Origin: an uncultured Sutterella sp.
Lineage (GTDB): Bacteria > Pseudomonadota > Gammaproteobacteria > Burkholderiales > Burkholderiaceae_F
Direction of reading: 5' to 3'
DNA length: 50,341 nucleotides
NCBI GenBank assembly: GCA_905194315.1
Contig: CAJJRX010000011.1
Coordinates: 1-50,341 of the forward strand
Each line of letters begins with the position of its first letter. Position 1 is the stretch's first letter. The translations under genes were made by a program, and so were the position numbers. The notes under the pieces were generated by a model. The model was given only the letters and a program-made list of their open reading frames with translations, did no database searches and was not told where the DNA came from. Below are positions 21,860 to 29,752 of the stretch, piece after piece.

Positions 21860-22225
21860 ATGCACTTTAATATCGATATTATTCGCGTTTCCTTAACGCA
21901 GTATGTTGTCGTTTTGCTAGTGGCTCTAGGTTCTGTTTGCTTCGTGGGGCAGGACGCTGGAGTTTCTGCGTTGCTCGGCGGTCTCAGCTACGCTGTGCCT
22001 TCAAGTGCGCTGGCAGTATCTATGGTGCTGCCCAGAATGATAAAAAAAGACTACAAGATCAGTTCTTATAAAGTCTTTTTTGGGGAATTTGCCAAAATAC
22101 TGGCGGTCATCGCCTTCTGGGTGATGTCTGTCCGGACCTACGAAAATCTACATTGGCCCGCATTTATCTTTTCGATTATTGCGGTGGTGAACAGTTACTT
22201 TATTGTTCTGTTCAGAAAACACTAA
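21860..22225 (+). CDS. atpI: ATP synthase accessory protein AtpI
   Basis: Small membrane protein (121 residues) at the head of the atp operon, with four hydrophobic segments (YVVVLLVALGSVCFVG, ALLGGLSYAVPSSALAVSMVL, ILAVIAFWVMSV and FIFSIIAVVNSYFIVLF). It fits the AtpI family, which aids c-ring assembly or ion uptake. Sequence conservation in this family is low, so the call leans on position. I took the ATG at 21860; a GTG three codons upstream is possible and neither has a well-spaced ribosome site. atpB begins 12 bp downstream. Confidence 0.8.
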   Translation: MHFNIDIIRVSLTQYVVVLLVALGSVCFVGQDAGVSALLGGLSYAVPSSALAVSMVLPRMIKKDYKISSYKVFFGEFAKILAVIAFWVMSVRTYENLHWPAFIFSIIAVVNSYFIVLFRKH

Positions 22226-22237
22226 GGATCGGTATCC

Positions 22238-23062
22238 ATGGCACAAGGCCTTACCGCTACTGAATATATTCAACATCACATGGCTCACTTGGCTTCCGCC
22301 AAGCAGACGATTGTTGATTTTTCTGTTGTAAATTACGACACCATTTTCTTCTCTGTGCTGACGATGGTGTGTGTATTTTTACTTCTCCGTGCTGGCGCTA
22401 AGAAGGCAACCTCCGGGGTTCCGGGGAAGATGCAGTGCGCTGTCGAAATGTTGGTGGAAATGGTCAATAATCAGGCCAAGAGCATCGTACATGGCGACCG
22501 TACTTTTATCGCTCCTCTTGCCTTAACTGTTTTCTGCTGGGTTTCGTTGATGAACGCCATCGACCTTATTCCAGTGGATCTTTTGCCGGCTATTGCCCAT
22601 CCTCTCGGTCTGGATCATCTCCGCCCTCTCCCGACGGCTGACCTGAACGGTACGCTGGGGATGTCTCTTGGCGTTGTGCTGCTGATGTTCTATTACGGCA
22701 TCAAGGTCAAGGGTTTCGGCGGTTTCGTCAAGGAACTCTTTACTGCACCGTTCGGTGCACATCCTGCCCTGTGGGTGTTTAACCTTTTACTCAATATCAT
22801 CGAATACCTTGCCAAGTTTGTTTCCCTCGGGATGCGACTTTTCGGCAACATGTATGCCGGTGAATTGTTGTTCTTCCTCCTTGCTCTTCTCGGTGGGTTC
22901 ATGCTTGAACTATCCCCAGTGGGAATGGTAGGGGCTGGTGTCGGACAGGCCATTGCAGGTATTTGCTGGTGGCTTTTCCATGTGTTGATTGTGTTACTGC
23001 AGGCCTTCATCTTCATGATGTTGACGTTGGTCTATATTGGCCAAGCTCATAGCAGCCATTAA
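22238..23062 (+). CDS. atpB: ATP synthase Fo subunit a
   Basis: Proton-channel stator subunit (274 residues). The conserved helix SLGMRLFGNMYAGELLF carries the essential Arg. LLNIIEYLAKFVSL and the C-terminal helix with LLQAFIFMMLTLVYIGQAHSSH, including the functionally important Gln, are present. DLIPVDLLPAIA is the usual periplasmic-side motif. AAGGATCGG precedes the ATG. Together with subunit c it forms the half-channels for proton translocation. Confidence 0.97.
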   Translation: MAQGLTATEYIQHHMAHLASAKQTIVDFSVVNYDTIFFSVLTMVCVFLLLRAGAKKATSGVPGKMQCAVEMLVEMVNNQAKSIVHGDRTFIAPLALTVFCWVSLMNAIDLIPVDLLPAIAHPLGLDHLRPLPTADLNGTLGMSLGVVLLMFYYGIKVKGFGGFVKELFTAPFGAHPALWVFNLLLNIIEYLAKFVSLGMRLFGNMYAGELLFFLLALLGGFMLELSPVGMVGAGVGQAIAGICWWLFHVLIVLLQAFIFMMLTLVYIGQAHSSH

Positions 23063-23126
23063 CCAATCAATATTTTTCTTTTACTTTTAATTTTTACTCC
23101 CTGTATTTCCAATTTAGGAGTTTTAA

Positions 23127-23369
23127 ATGACTAACGTTGCTTTAGTGGCTCTTGCTTGTGGCTTGATTATTGGCCTTGGTGCCGTCGGTGCTTGCCTTGG
23201 TATCGCCATCATGGGTTCTAAGTACCTTGAAGCCTCTGCTCGCCAGCCCGAGCTCATGGAACCCCTCCAGACCAAGATGTTCCTCTTGGCCGGCCTTATC
23301 GACGCCGCATTCCTGATCGGTGTTGGTATCGCCATGATGTTCGCTTTTGCAAACCCGTTTGCTGGCTAA
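23127..23369 (+). CDS. atpE: ATP synthase Fo subunit c
   Basis: Two-helix proteolipid (80 residues) forming the rotor ring. Helix 1 has the Gly/Ala-rich packing motif (GLGAVGACLGIAIMG). The polar loop is ARQPEL. Helix 2 (FLLAGLIDAAFLIGVGIAMMFAFANPF) carries the proton-binding Asp in GLIDA. No Na+-type Gln/Glu signature is seen, so it is proton-driven. TTTAGGAG precedes the ATG. A strong hairpin follows in the gap to atpF. Confidence 0.97.
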   Translation: MTNVALVALACGLIIGLGAVGACLGIAIMGSKYLEASARQPELMEPLQTKMFLLAGLIDAAFLIGVGIAMMFAFANPFAG

Positions 23370-23417
23370 TCAGATTTTTAGCCAGACTAAAAAATACGTC
23401 TTCTTCTTTAATGACGC

Positions 23418-23459
23418 CGTTAACTACGCTCTTCGGAAGGCCTGGGAGTGTAGTTAACG
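23418..23459 (+). other. 14-bp hairpin between atpE and atpF
   Basis: CGTTAACTACGCTC (23418-23431) pairs with GAGTGTAGTTAACG (23446-23459), with one G-U pair and a 14-base loop that contains CUUCGG. No T-run follows. It could protect the 3' end of an atpE-rich processed mRNA or limit read-through, matching the need for roughly ten c subunits per complex. Confidence 0.6.
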
Positions 23460-23475
23460 TGAACGGGGTTCTACA

Positions 23476-23946
23476 ATGAACATTAATGCCTCTCTGTTTA
23501 TTCAGATGATCGTGTTCTTCATTGGTGCTTGGGTCACCATGAAGTACATTTGGCCGCCTTTGATCCATGCGATCGAAGAACGGCAAAAGAAGATCGCCGA
23601 TGGCTTGGCCGCTGCTGATAAGAGCGAACAGGCATTGGCGGTAGCGACAGAACAGGGCAAGGCGATCGAAGCCGATGCTCGTTCTCGCGCTTCTACAATC
23701 GTTTCTGACGGCGAAAAGCGCGCTCAGAGCATTATCGATGAAGCCAAGGCTCAGGCTCAGGTCGAAGCCGAACGCATTCTCGAAAATGCCCGTGCTGAAG
23801 CTGCTCAGGAAATGCAGCGTGCTCGAGATACTCTCCGTGATGAAGTGGCTGCCTTGGCAGTTGCCGGTGCAGAACAGATCTTGAATCGCGAAGTTGATAA
23901 AACTGTTCATGCTCAGATGCTTGAACAGTTGAAGGCGAAGCTCTAA
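23476..23946 (+). CDS. atpF: ATP synthase Fo subunit b
   Basis: Peripheral-stalk subunit (156 residues; identical length to E. coli b). One N-terminal transmembrane helix (LFIQMIVFFIGAWVTMKYIWPPL) is followed by a long Ala/Glu/Arg-rich right-handed coiled coil ending in the delta-binding tail (HAQMLEQLKAKL). A dimer links subunit a to the delta/alpha cap. atpH starts 2 bp after its stop. Confidence 0.96.
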   Translation: MNINASLFIQMIVFFIGAWVTMKYIWPPLIHAIEERQKKIADGLAAADKSEQALAVATEQGKAIEADARSRASTIVSDGEKRAQSIIDEAKAQAQVEAERILENARAEAAQEMQRARDTLRDEVAALAVAGAEQILNREVDKTVHAQMLEQLKAKL

Positions 23947-23948
23947 CT

Positions 23949-24500
23949 ATGGCTGAACTTTCGACGATTGCGCGCCCCTACGCTCAGGCTCTTATGGATG
24001 CCCTGAAAGATCGTAATGCCGGCGCAGAAGAAATGGCTCAGGCTCTAGAAGCGGTTGAAGCTTTTGCTTTGTTCGCTCGTGATCCTCAGGCAGCTTCCAT
24101 GGTTGGTGATCCAAAACTAACCGACGCTCAACTGTTCGACCTGATCACTGGGGTTTGTGGTAAGACTGAAAATCAGGCTGCCCTGAACCTTTTGCGTGTG
24201 GTCATCGAAAACGGCCGTGTGGAAGCTTTGCCGGAGATCGCCACTCAGTTCCGTGAGCTGAAGCTTCTTGATGAAGGTGTGGCTGATGCCTATATTGAAT
24301 CAGCCTTTGAATTGACGGAGTCCGAACTCAAGGACCTGGTCGAATCCCTTTCAAAGAAGTTTTCCGGCTTGACTCTCCACCCTGTGGTTTCGGTTAATCC
24401 CGACCTGATCGGTGGGGTTCGGATTCGTGTTGGCGACAAGCTTTTAGATGGTTCGATCCGCGCTCGTTTGTCTCAGATGAAAGTGGCGCTCACCGCATAA
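23949..24500 (+). CDS. atpH: ATP synthase F1 subunit delta
   Basis: Stator cap protein (183 residues) joining subunit b to the alpha N-termini. It begins MAELSTIARPYAQALMDALKD, the standard opening. The C-terminal DLIGGVRIRVGDKLLDGSIRARLSQM is the family signature. Its start is 2 bp after atpF stop, indicating coupling. It is followed by atpA after 18 bp. Confidence 0.96.
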   Translation: MAELSTIARPYAQALMDALKDRNAGAEEMAQALEAVEAFALFARDPQAASMVGDPKLTDAQLFDLITGVCGKTENQAALNLLRVVIENGRVEALPEIATQFRELKLLDEGVADAYIESAFELTESELKDLVESLSKKFSGLTLHPVVSVNPDLIGGVRIRVGDKLLDGSIRARLSQMKVALTA

Positions 24501-24518
24501 AATTATCGGAGCTGTAAG

Positions 24519-26060
24519 ATGCAACTCAATCCCAGTGAAATCAGCGATTTGCTGAAGAAGCGTATCGAAGAACTCGGCGTTTCCGCTGATCTTCGCACGC
24601 AAGGTACCGTGGTCTCCGTGACCGACGGTATTTGCCGTGTTCACGGTCTTAGCGACGTGATGCAGGGCGAAATGTTGGAATTCCCTAACAACACCTATGG
24701 TCTCGCTCTTAACCTGGAACGTGATTCCGTTGGTGCCGTTATTCTGGGTTCCTACGAACATATTTCCGAAGGCGATACGGTCAAGACGACCGGTCGCATT
24801 CTCTCCGTGCCGGTCGGTCCGGAGCTGATTGGCCGTGTGGTGAACGCTCTCGGCCAGCCTATCGACGGCAAGGGCCCGATCGAAGCCAAAACCTACGACG
24901 TTGTCGAAAAGGTTGCTCCTGGCGTGATCGACCGTCAGTCCGTGTCCCAGCCGGTTCAGACCGGTCTGAAGTCCATTGACTCCATGGTGCCTATCGGACG
25001 TGGTCAGCGTGAATTGATCATTGGTGACCGTCAGACGGGTAAGACCGCTGTCGCTATCGACACGATCATCAACCAGAAGGGCAAGGACCTCATCTGCGTT
25101 TACGTCGCTATCGGCCAGAAGGCCTCTACGATTGCTAACGTGGTTCGCAAGCTCGAAGAGCACGGCGCTATGGAATACACCATCGTTGTGGCTGCTACCG
25201 CTTCCGAATCCGCCGCTATGCAGTACATCGCTCCGTACGCCGGCGCCACGATGGGTGAATACTTCCGTGACCGCGGTCAGGACTCCCTGATTGTTTATGA
25301 CGACCTTACCAAGCAGGCCTGGGCTTATCGTCAGATCTCCCTGCTGCTTCGCCGTCCGCCGGGACGTGAAGCCTACCCTGGCGACGTGTTCTACCTGCAC
25401 AGCCGTCTGCTTGAACGTGCTGCCCGTGTGAACGCGACGTACGTTGAACGCTTCACCAAGGGTGAAGTCAAGGGTAAGACCGGTTCCATGACTGCTCTGC
25501 CGATCATTGAAACGCAGGCTGGTGACGTGACCGCTTTCGTGCCGACCAACGTGATTTCTATTACCGACGGTCAGATCTTCCTTGAAACGGACCTGTTCAA
25601 TGCCGGTATCCGTCCTGCTATCAACCCTGGTATTTCGGTCTCCCGTGTGGGCGGTGCCGCTCAGACGAAGATTGTGAAGAAGCTCGGTGGTGGCGTGCGT
25701 CTGGCTCTGGCTCAGTACCGTGAGCTGGCTGCTTTTGCCCAGTTCGCCTCTGACCTTGACAAGGTTACCCGCCGTCAGCTCGACCGCGGCCGTCTGGTTA
25801 CTGAACTGATGAAGCAGCCTCAGTACCAGCCTCTGCAGGTCTGGGAAGAAGCTCTCGTTCTGTTTGCTGTGAACGAAGGCGCTTATGACGACGTCAAGGT
25901 GACTGACGCTCTGCGTGTTGAACGCGGTATGCGCGACTACCTGAAGACACATCACGCTGCTCTTGTTGAAGAAATCGAATCCAAGAAGGCTCTCGATAAG
26001 GATATCGAAGCCAAGCTCAAGGAAGCGATTGCTGAATTCAAGAAGGCTGGTGCTTACTAA
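24519..26060 (+). CDS. atpA: ATP synthase F1 subunit alpha
   Basis: Non-catalytic nucleotide-binding subunit (513 residues, as in E. coli). P-loop GDRQTGKTAVA at about 170, the loop IGQKASTIANVV, the ATP synthase alpha/beta signature PAINPGISVSRVGGAAQ and the arginine-finger region are intact. GGAG lies 7 bases before the ATG. Three copies alternate with beta in the F1 hexamer. Confidence 0.98.
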   Translation: MQLNPSEISDLLKKRIEELGVSADLRTQGTVVSVTDGICRVHGLSDVMQGEMLEFPNNTYGLALNLERDSVGAVILGSYEHISEGDTVKTTGRILSVPVGPELIGRVVNALGQPIDGKGPIEAKTYDVVEKVAPGVIDRQSVSQPVQTGLKSIDSMVPIGRGQRELIIGDRQTGKTAVAIDTIINQKGKDLICVYVAIGQKASTIANVVRKLEEHGAMEYTIVVAATASESAAMQYIAPYAGATMGEYFRDRGQDSLIVYDDLTKQAWAYRQISLLLRRPPGREAYPGDVFYLHSRLLERAARVNATYVERFTKGEVKGKTGSMTALPIIETQAGDVTAFVPTNVISITDGQIFLETDLFNAGIRPAINPGISVSRVGGAAQTKIVKKLGGGVRLALAQYRELAAFAQFASDLDKVTRRQLDRGRLVTELMKQPQYQPLQVWEEALVLFAVNEGAYDDVKVTDALRVERGMRDYLKTHHAALVEEIESKKALDKDIEAKLKEAIAEFKKAGAY

Positions 26061-26087
26061 GCATTAAATCGAAGAGGACCCAATCCC

Positions 26088-26966
26088 ATGCCCAGTACAA
26101 AGGAAATTCGCGGCAAGATCAAGAGCGTGCAGAACACGCGCAAGATCACCAAAGCGATGGAAATGGTTGCGGCCTCGAAGATGCGCAAGACGCAGGATCG
26201 GATGTTGGCTGCCCGCCCCTACGGTGAGCAGATCCGTGTTATCGCCTCGCATTTGGCGCGTGCGAACACGGAATACAAGCATCCGTTCCTGGTCAAGCAA
26301 GAAGGTGCCAAGAAGGTCGGCATCATCGTTGTGACGACCGATAAAGGTTTGGCTGGTCCTTTGAATACCAATATTCAGCGTCAGGTCCTTCAGCAGGTGA
26401 AGGACTGGGCGTCTCAGGGTCTGAATGTTCAGGCCACGGCTATTGGTAACAAAGGCCTCTCTTTCCTGCAGCACCTTAATATTCCCCTTGTCAGCCAGGT
26501 TGTTCAGCTTGGCGACCGTCCTAACCTGGACCGTCTGATTGGCGCTATCCGCGTTCAGATCCAGGACTATATGGATGGCAAGGTGGATGCTGTGCATCTG
26601 GCCTATTCTCGCTTTATTAATGCAATGAAGCAGCAGCCGGTGATTGAACAGCTTCTTCCTCTGTCGGATGAATATCTCGACGGCGTTGAAGAACAGCGTG
26701 GCCATTCGTGGGACTATCTCTACGAACCCAACGCTGAGACTGTTCTCGATGAGCTTCTCAAGCGTTATGTTGAAGCTTTGATTTATCAGGCTGTTGTGGA
26801 AAATATGGCTTCTGAACAGAGCGCCCGTATGGTGGCCATGAAGGCTGCTTCGGATAACGCCAAGAAGCTTATTGATGATTTGCAGCTCGTCTATAACAAG
26901 ACTCGTCAGGCTGGCATTACCAAGGAAATTACAGAAATCGTTGGTGGTGCTGCGGCTGTGTCTTAA
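26088..26966 (+). CDS. atpG: ATP synthase F1 subunit gamma
   Basis: Central rotor shaft (292 residues). It begins with the MPSTKEIRGKIKSVQNTRKITKAMEMVAASKMRKTQ helix and ends in the signature helix ARMVAMKAASDNAKKLIDDLQLVYNKTRQAGITKEITEIV. Both helices make the coiled coil inside the alpha/beta hexamer. GAGG precedes the ATG. Confidence 0.97.
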   Translation: MPSTKEIRGKIKSVQNTRKITKAMEMVAASKMRKTQDRMLAARPYGEQIRVIASHLARANTEYKHPFLVKQEGAKKVGIIVVTTDKGLAGPLNTNIQRQVLQQVKDWASQGLNVQATAIGNKGLSFLQHLNIPLVSQVVQLGDRPNLDRLIGAIRVQIQDYMDGKVDAVHLAYSRFINAMKQQPVIEQLLPLSDEYLDGVEEQRGHSWDYLYEPNAETVLDELLKRYVEALIYQAVVENMASEQSARMVAMKAASDNAKKLIDDLQLVYNKTRQAGITKEITEIVGGAAAVS

Positions 26967-26998
26967 CTGATTTAAGTATCGATAACTGAGGAAAACCC

Positions 26999-28402
26999 AT
27001 GAGTATCGGACAGATCGTTCAGGTCATTGGCGCCGTGGTGGACATTGAGTTCCCGCGCGATGCCATGCCTAAGGTTTACGAAGCTCTTGTCCTGGAAAAG
27101 GATGAAAGCAATACCCTGGCCGAGGCCGGCCTGACATTCGAAGTGCAGCAACAGTTGGGCGACGGCGTGGTTCGTACCATTGCCATGGGCTCTTCTGAAG
27201 GCTTGCAACGTGGCATGAAGGTTTCGGCTACGGGCCGCGGTATTTCCGTGCCTGTCGGTCCCAAGACCCTCGGCCGTATTATGGATGTGCTTGGTCGTCC
27301 TATCGACGACTGCGGTGAAATCGCTTCCGAAGAAAAGCGTGAAATTCACCGTGAAGCACCGAAATTTGATGAACTCTCGTCTTCCATCGAACTGTTGGAA
27401 ACCGGCATTAAGGTTATTGACCTTATCTGCCCGTTCGCCAAGGGTGGTAAGGTCGGCCTCTTCGGCGGTGCCGGTGTGGGCAAGACCGTTAACATGATGG
27501 AGTTGATCAACAACATCGCTAAAGCCTACGGTGGTTACTCCGTGTTCGCTGGTGTGGGTGAACGTACCCGTGAAGGTAACGACTTCTACCACGAAATGGA
27601 AGAATCCAAGGTGTTGGACAAGGTGGCCATGGTGTTCGGTCAGATGAACGAACCTCCTGGAAACCGTCTCCGTGTGGCTTTGACCGGCTTGACCATGGCT
27701 GAAGCTTTCCGTGACGAAGGTCGCGATATCCTGTTGTTTATTGACAATATTTATCGCTACACCTTGGCCGGTACAGAAGTGTCCGCTTTGCTCGGTCGTA
27801 TGCCGTCTGCTGTGGGCTATCAGCCGACGCTGGCTGAAGAAATGGGCCGTCTGCAGGAACGTATTGCTTCCACGAAGACCGGTTCCATTACGTCTATTCA
27901 GGCCGTGTACGTGCCTGCTGACGACTTGACTGACCCGTCTCCGGCGACCACTTTCGGTCACTTGGACGCTACGATCGTGTTGTCTCGTGATATTGCCGCT
28001 CTGGGTATCTACCCGGCTGTGGACCCGCTTGACTCCACCTCCCGTCAGGTTGACCCGAACGTGATCGGTGAAGAACACTACACGGTGTGCCGCCGCGTTC
28101 AGGAAACGCTGCAGCGCTACAAGGAACTGCGCGATATTATCGCCATTCTGGGTATGGACGAACTCGCTCCGGAAGACAAGCTGACGGTTATGCGTGCCCG
28201 TAAGATCCAGAACTACCTCTCCCAGCCGTTCCACGTGGCAGAAGTGTTCACGGGCGCTCCCGGCAAGTACGTTCCCTTGAAGGAAACCATTCGCGGCTTC
28301 AAGATGATCGTTGACGGTGAGTGCGACGAATTGCCTGAACAGGCCTTCTACATGGTTGGTACCATCGACGAAGCCTTCGAAAAGGCCAAGACCCTCAAGT
28401 AA
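26999..28402 (+). CDS. atpD: ATP synthase F1 subunit beta
   Basis: Catalytic subunit (467 residues). P-loop GGAGVGKTVNMMELI, catalytic Glu in GERTREGNDFY, Walker B DILLFIDNIYRYTLAG and the DELSEED-like segment (ILGMDELAPEDKL) are all present, so it should be active. The C-terminus ends YMVGTIDEAFEKAKTLK. GAGG lies just upstream of the ATG. A GC-rich hairpin separates it from atpC. Confidence 0.98.
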   Translation: MSIGQIVQVIGAVVDIEFPRDAMPKVYEALVLEKDESNTLAEAGLTFEVQQQLGDGVVRTIAMGSSEGLQRGMKVSATGRGISVPVGPKTLGRIMDVLGRPIDDCGEIASEEKREIHREAPKFDELSSSIELLETGIKVIDLICPFAKGGKVGLFGGAGVGKTVNMMELINNIAKAYGGYSVFAGVGERTREGNDFYHEMEESKVLDKVAMVFGQMNEPPGNRLRVALTGLTMAEAFRDEGRDILLFIDNIYRYTLAGTEVSALLGRMPSAVGYQPTLAEEMGRLQERIASTKTGSITSIQAVYVPADDLTDPSPATTFGHLDATIVLSRDIAALGIYPAVDPLDSTSRQVDPNVIGEEHYTVCRRVQETLQRYKELRDIIAILGMDELAPEDKLTVMRARKIQNYLSQPFHVAEVFTGAPGKYVPLKETIRGFKMIVDGECDELPEQAFYMVGTIDEAFEKAKTLK

Positions 28403-28405
28403 TGC

Positions 28406-28434
28406 CTCAGGCCCGGTGCCAGCACCGGGCTGAG
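28406..28434 (+). other. GC-rich hairpin between atpD and atpC
   Basis: GCCCGGTGC (28411-28419) and GCACCGGGC (28422-28430) form a perfect 9-bp stem, extendable by CTCA/TGAG with one bulged G. No T-run follows. It is likely to affect mRNA decay or atpC translation rather than end transcription. Confidence 0.55.
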
Positions 28435-28458
28435 CGCCTGACTACGGAGCATTAAAAA

Positions 28459-28878
28459 ATGGCAACTATTAAAATCGACGTCGTGAGTGCAGAAGAGTCT
28501 ATCTTCTCTGGTGACGCCGAGCTTGTTTCCCTGCCCGGTACGTCTGGCGAATTGGGTATTTTGCCTGGGCACGAACCTCTGATTACTTTGATCCGCCCTG
28601 GTTTTGTTCGCATTCATATGCCGGGCAAGGCCGAAGCTGAACAGGTTTTCGTGGCTGGTGGCGTGCTTGAAGTTCAACCCGACCGTGTTACGGTGCTTGC
28701 TGATACAGCTGTTCGTAGCAAAGATCTTGACGAAGCGAAAGCTAAGGAAGCTCTTGAAGAAGCTAAGGCTCTGCGTCAGAACGCTACGGGTGAACTTGAA
28801 ATCGCGAAGCTTGAAGCCCAAATGGCAGCCTTGGCTGCTGAGTTGGTCGCGATTCGTAAGATTCGTCAGAAGAACTAA
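28459..28878 (+). CDS. atpC: ATP synthase F1 subunit epsilon
   Basis: Rotor and inhibitory subunit (139 residues; E. coli 139). N-terminal beta-sandwich with IKIDVVSAEESIFSGDAELVSLPGTSGELGILPGHEPLIT and a two-helix C-terminal domain (about 88-139) that can block rotation. CGGAG lies before the ATG. Last gene of the atp operon, followed by a strong terminator. Confidence 0.96.
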   Translation: MATIKIDVVSAEESIFSGDAELVSLPGTSGELGILPGHEPLITLIRPGFVRIHMPGKAEAEQVFVAGGVLEVQPDRVTVLADTAVRSKDLDEAKAKEALEEAKALRQNATGELEIAKLEAQMAALAAELVAIRKIRQKN

Positions 28879-28903
28879 GACAACTCGAATGTCAAAAACA
28901 GAG

Positions 28904-28941
28904 GCGTTACCTCAGTCGATGAGGTAGCGCTTTTGTTTTTT
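28904..28941 (+). terminator. Intrinsic terminator of the atp operon
   Basis: GCGTTACCTCA (28904-28914) pairs with TGAGGTAGCGC (28920-28930), one G-U pair and a 5-base loop, followed by TTTTGTTTTTT. Confidence 0.92.
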
Positions 28942-29076
28942 CCGGCTCCGATGATGGATCATGGAAAAACTCCTAACACCATATTCAGATTCAGCGTCTA
29001 CAATTAGTACAACAGATGCAGAAAGTGAGAACACCGGTTCTCACACAGAACCTACCCATATTTCGGAGAGCTCAAC

Positions 29077-29481
29077 ATGAGTGGTGTAAAAATTCTAGTA
29101 ACCACGGACGGTTCCTCATTAAGTGACAAAGCTGTGGATACAGCCGTGGAACTCGCACGCAAACTCGGTGCGGATCTGATCGGGATGACGAGTGTGACCG
29201 CTCCGGCCCCGACGCGCGGTTTTGACGGTGAAGAGGAGATTGTCAAAGACCGTCTCAATGCCGTTCTGCGCAAGGCTTCGGAAAAAGGTGTCAACTGCGA
29301 TATCGTGGCTGAGCACAGTGACTCTATTGCCGGCGGTGTGCTCGAGTGTGCCCGTCGTAATGATGTTGCCTTCATCGTCATGGCCAGCCGTGGTCTTGGC
29401 ACCCTTGGCGCTTTCCTTCTGGGCAGTGAAACCCAGAAAGTCCTTCATCAGGCCGACCGCCCTGTACTGGTTGTGCGCTGA
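29077..29481 (+). CDS. Universal stress protein (UspA family)
   Basis: Single Usp domain of 134 residues in a Rossmann-like alpha/beta fold. It begins KILVTTDGSSLSDKAVDTAVELA and ends with the ATP-binding-type loop ASRGLGTLGAFLLGSETQKVLHQADRPVLVV (G-x2-G-x9-G-[ST] pattern), so it probably binds ATP. CGGAGAG precedes the ATG. It stands alone between the atp terminator and hemE. Role beyond stress survival cannot be inferred. Confidence 0.92.
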   Translation: MSGVKILVTTDGSSLSDKAVDTAVELARKLGADLIGMTSVTAPAPTRGFDGEEEIVKDRLNAVLRKASEKGVNCDIVAEHSDSIAGGVLECARRNDVAFIVMASRGLGTLGAFLLGSETQKVLHQADRPVLVVR

Positions 29482-29500
29482 AGCTGGCTGAACCTAGGGA

Positions 29501-29538
29501 AATCCCTCCGTAGCTCTCTCTATTGGGGTGGAGGGATT
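29501..29538 (+). other. Hairpin downstream of uspA
   Basis: AATCCCTCC (29501-29509) and GGAGGGATT (29530-29538) are exact complements around a 20-base loop, about 20 bp after the usp stop. No T-run follows; possible 3'-end stabiliser or Rho-dependent end. Confidence 0.45.
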
Positions 29539-29559
29539 CCGCATCGCTTCAAATTCCCC

Positions 29560-29752
29560 TACAATCGTGGGGATCCCCGTGATGCAGCGACTGCGTGGCT
29601 GCGTCCTTAAACCAAAAACAACAGCCGTTTAACCTTCAGCCGGCCGTCATCACGGCCGGGTGCCGGTTAAATCCCGGACATCACTAAACCATTATCAGAG
29701 GCTGCGCTCTTTCCTGGCAGGATCTGCCAGGGTTTCGGCGCTGAAAAAATGT
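29560..29752 (+). promoter_or_regulatory. Structured hemE leader
   Basis: A candidate -10 TACAAT (29560-29565; weak -35 TTCCGC 17 bp upstream) begins a leader of about 180 nt. It contains a CCGGCCGT-CATC-ACGGCCGG hairpin (29640-29659) and a CCTGGCAG-GAT-CTGCCAGG hairpin (29713-29731), both with perfect 8-bp stems. The second ends about 20 nt before the hemE start codon, near the ribosome site. I do not recognise a known riboswitch. Confidence 0.45.

Noticed and set aside
24444..25955. 503-codon open frame on the - strand
   Set aside because: Antisense to atpA; similar shadows occur opposite atpD (26972-28234) and acrB (44856-46157).
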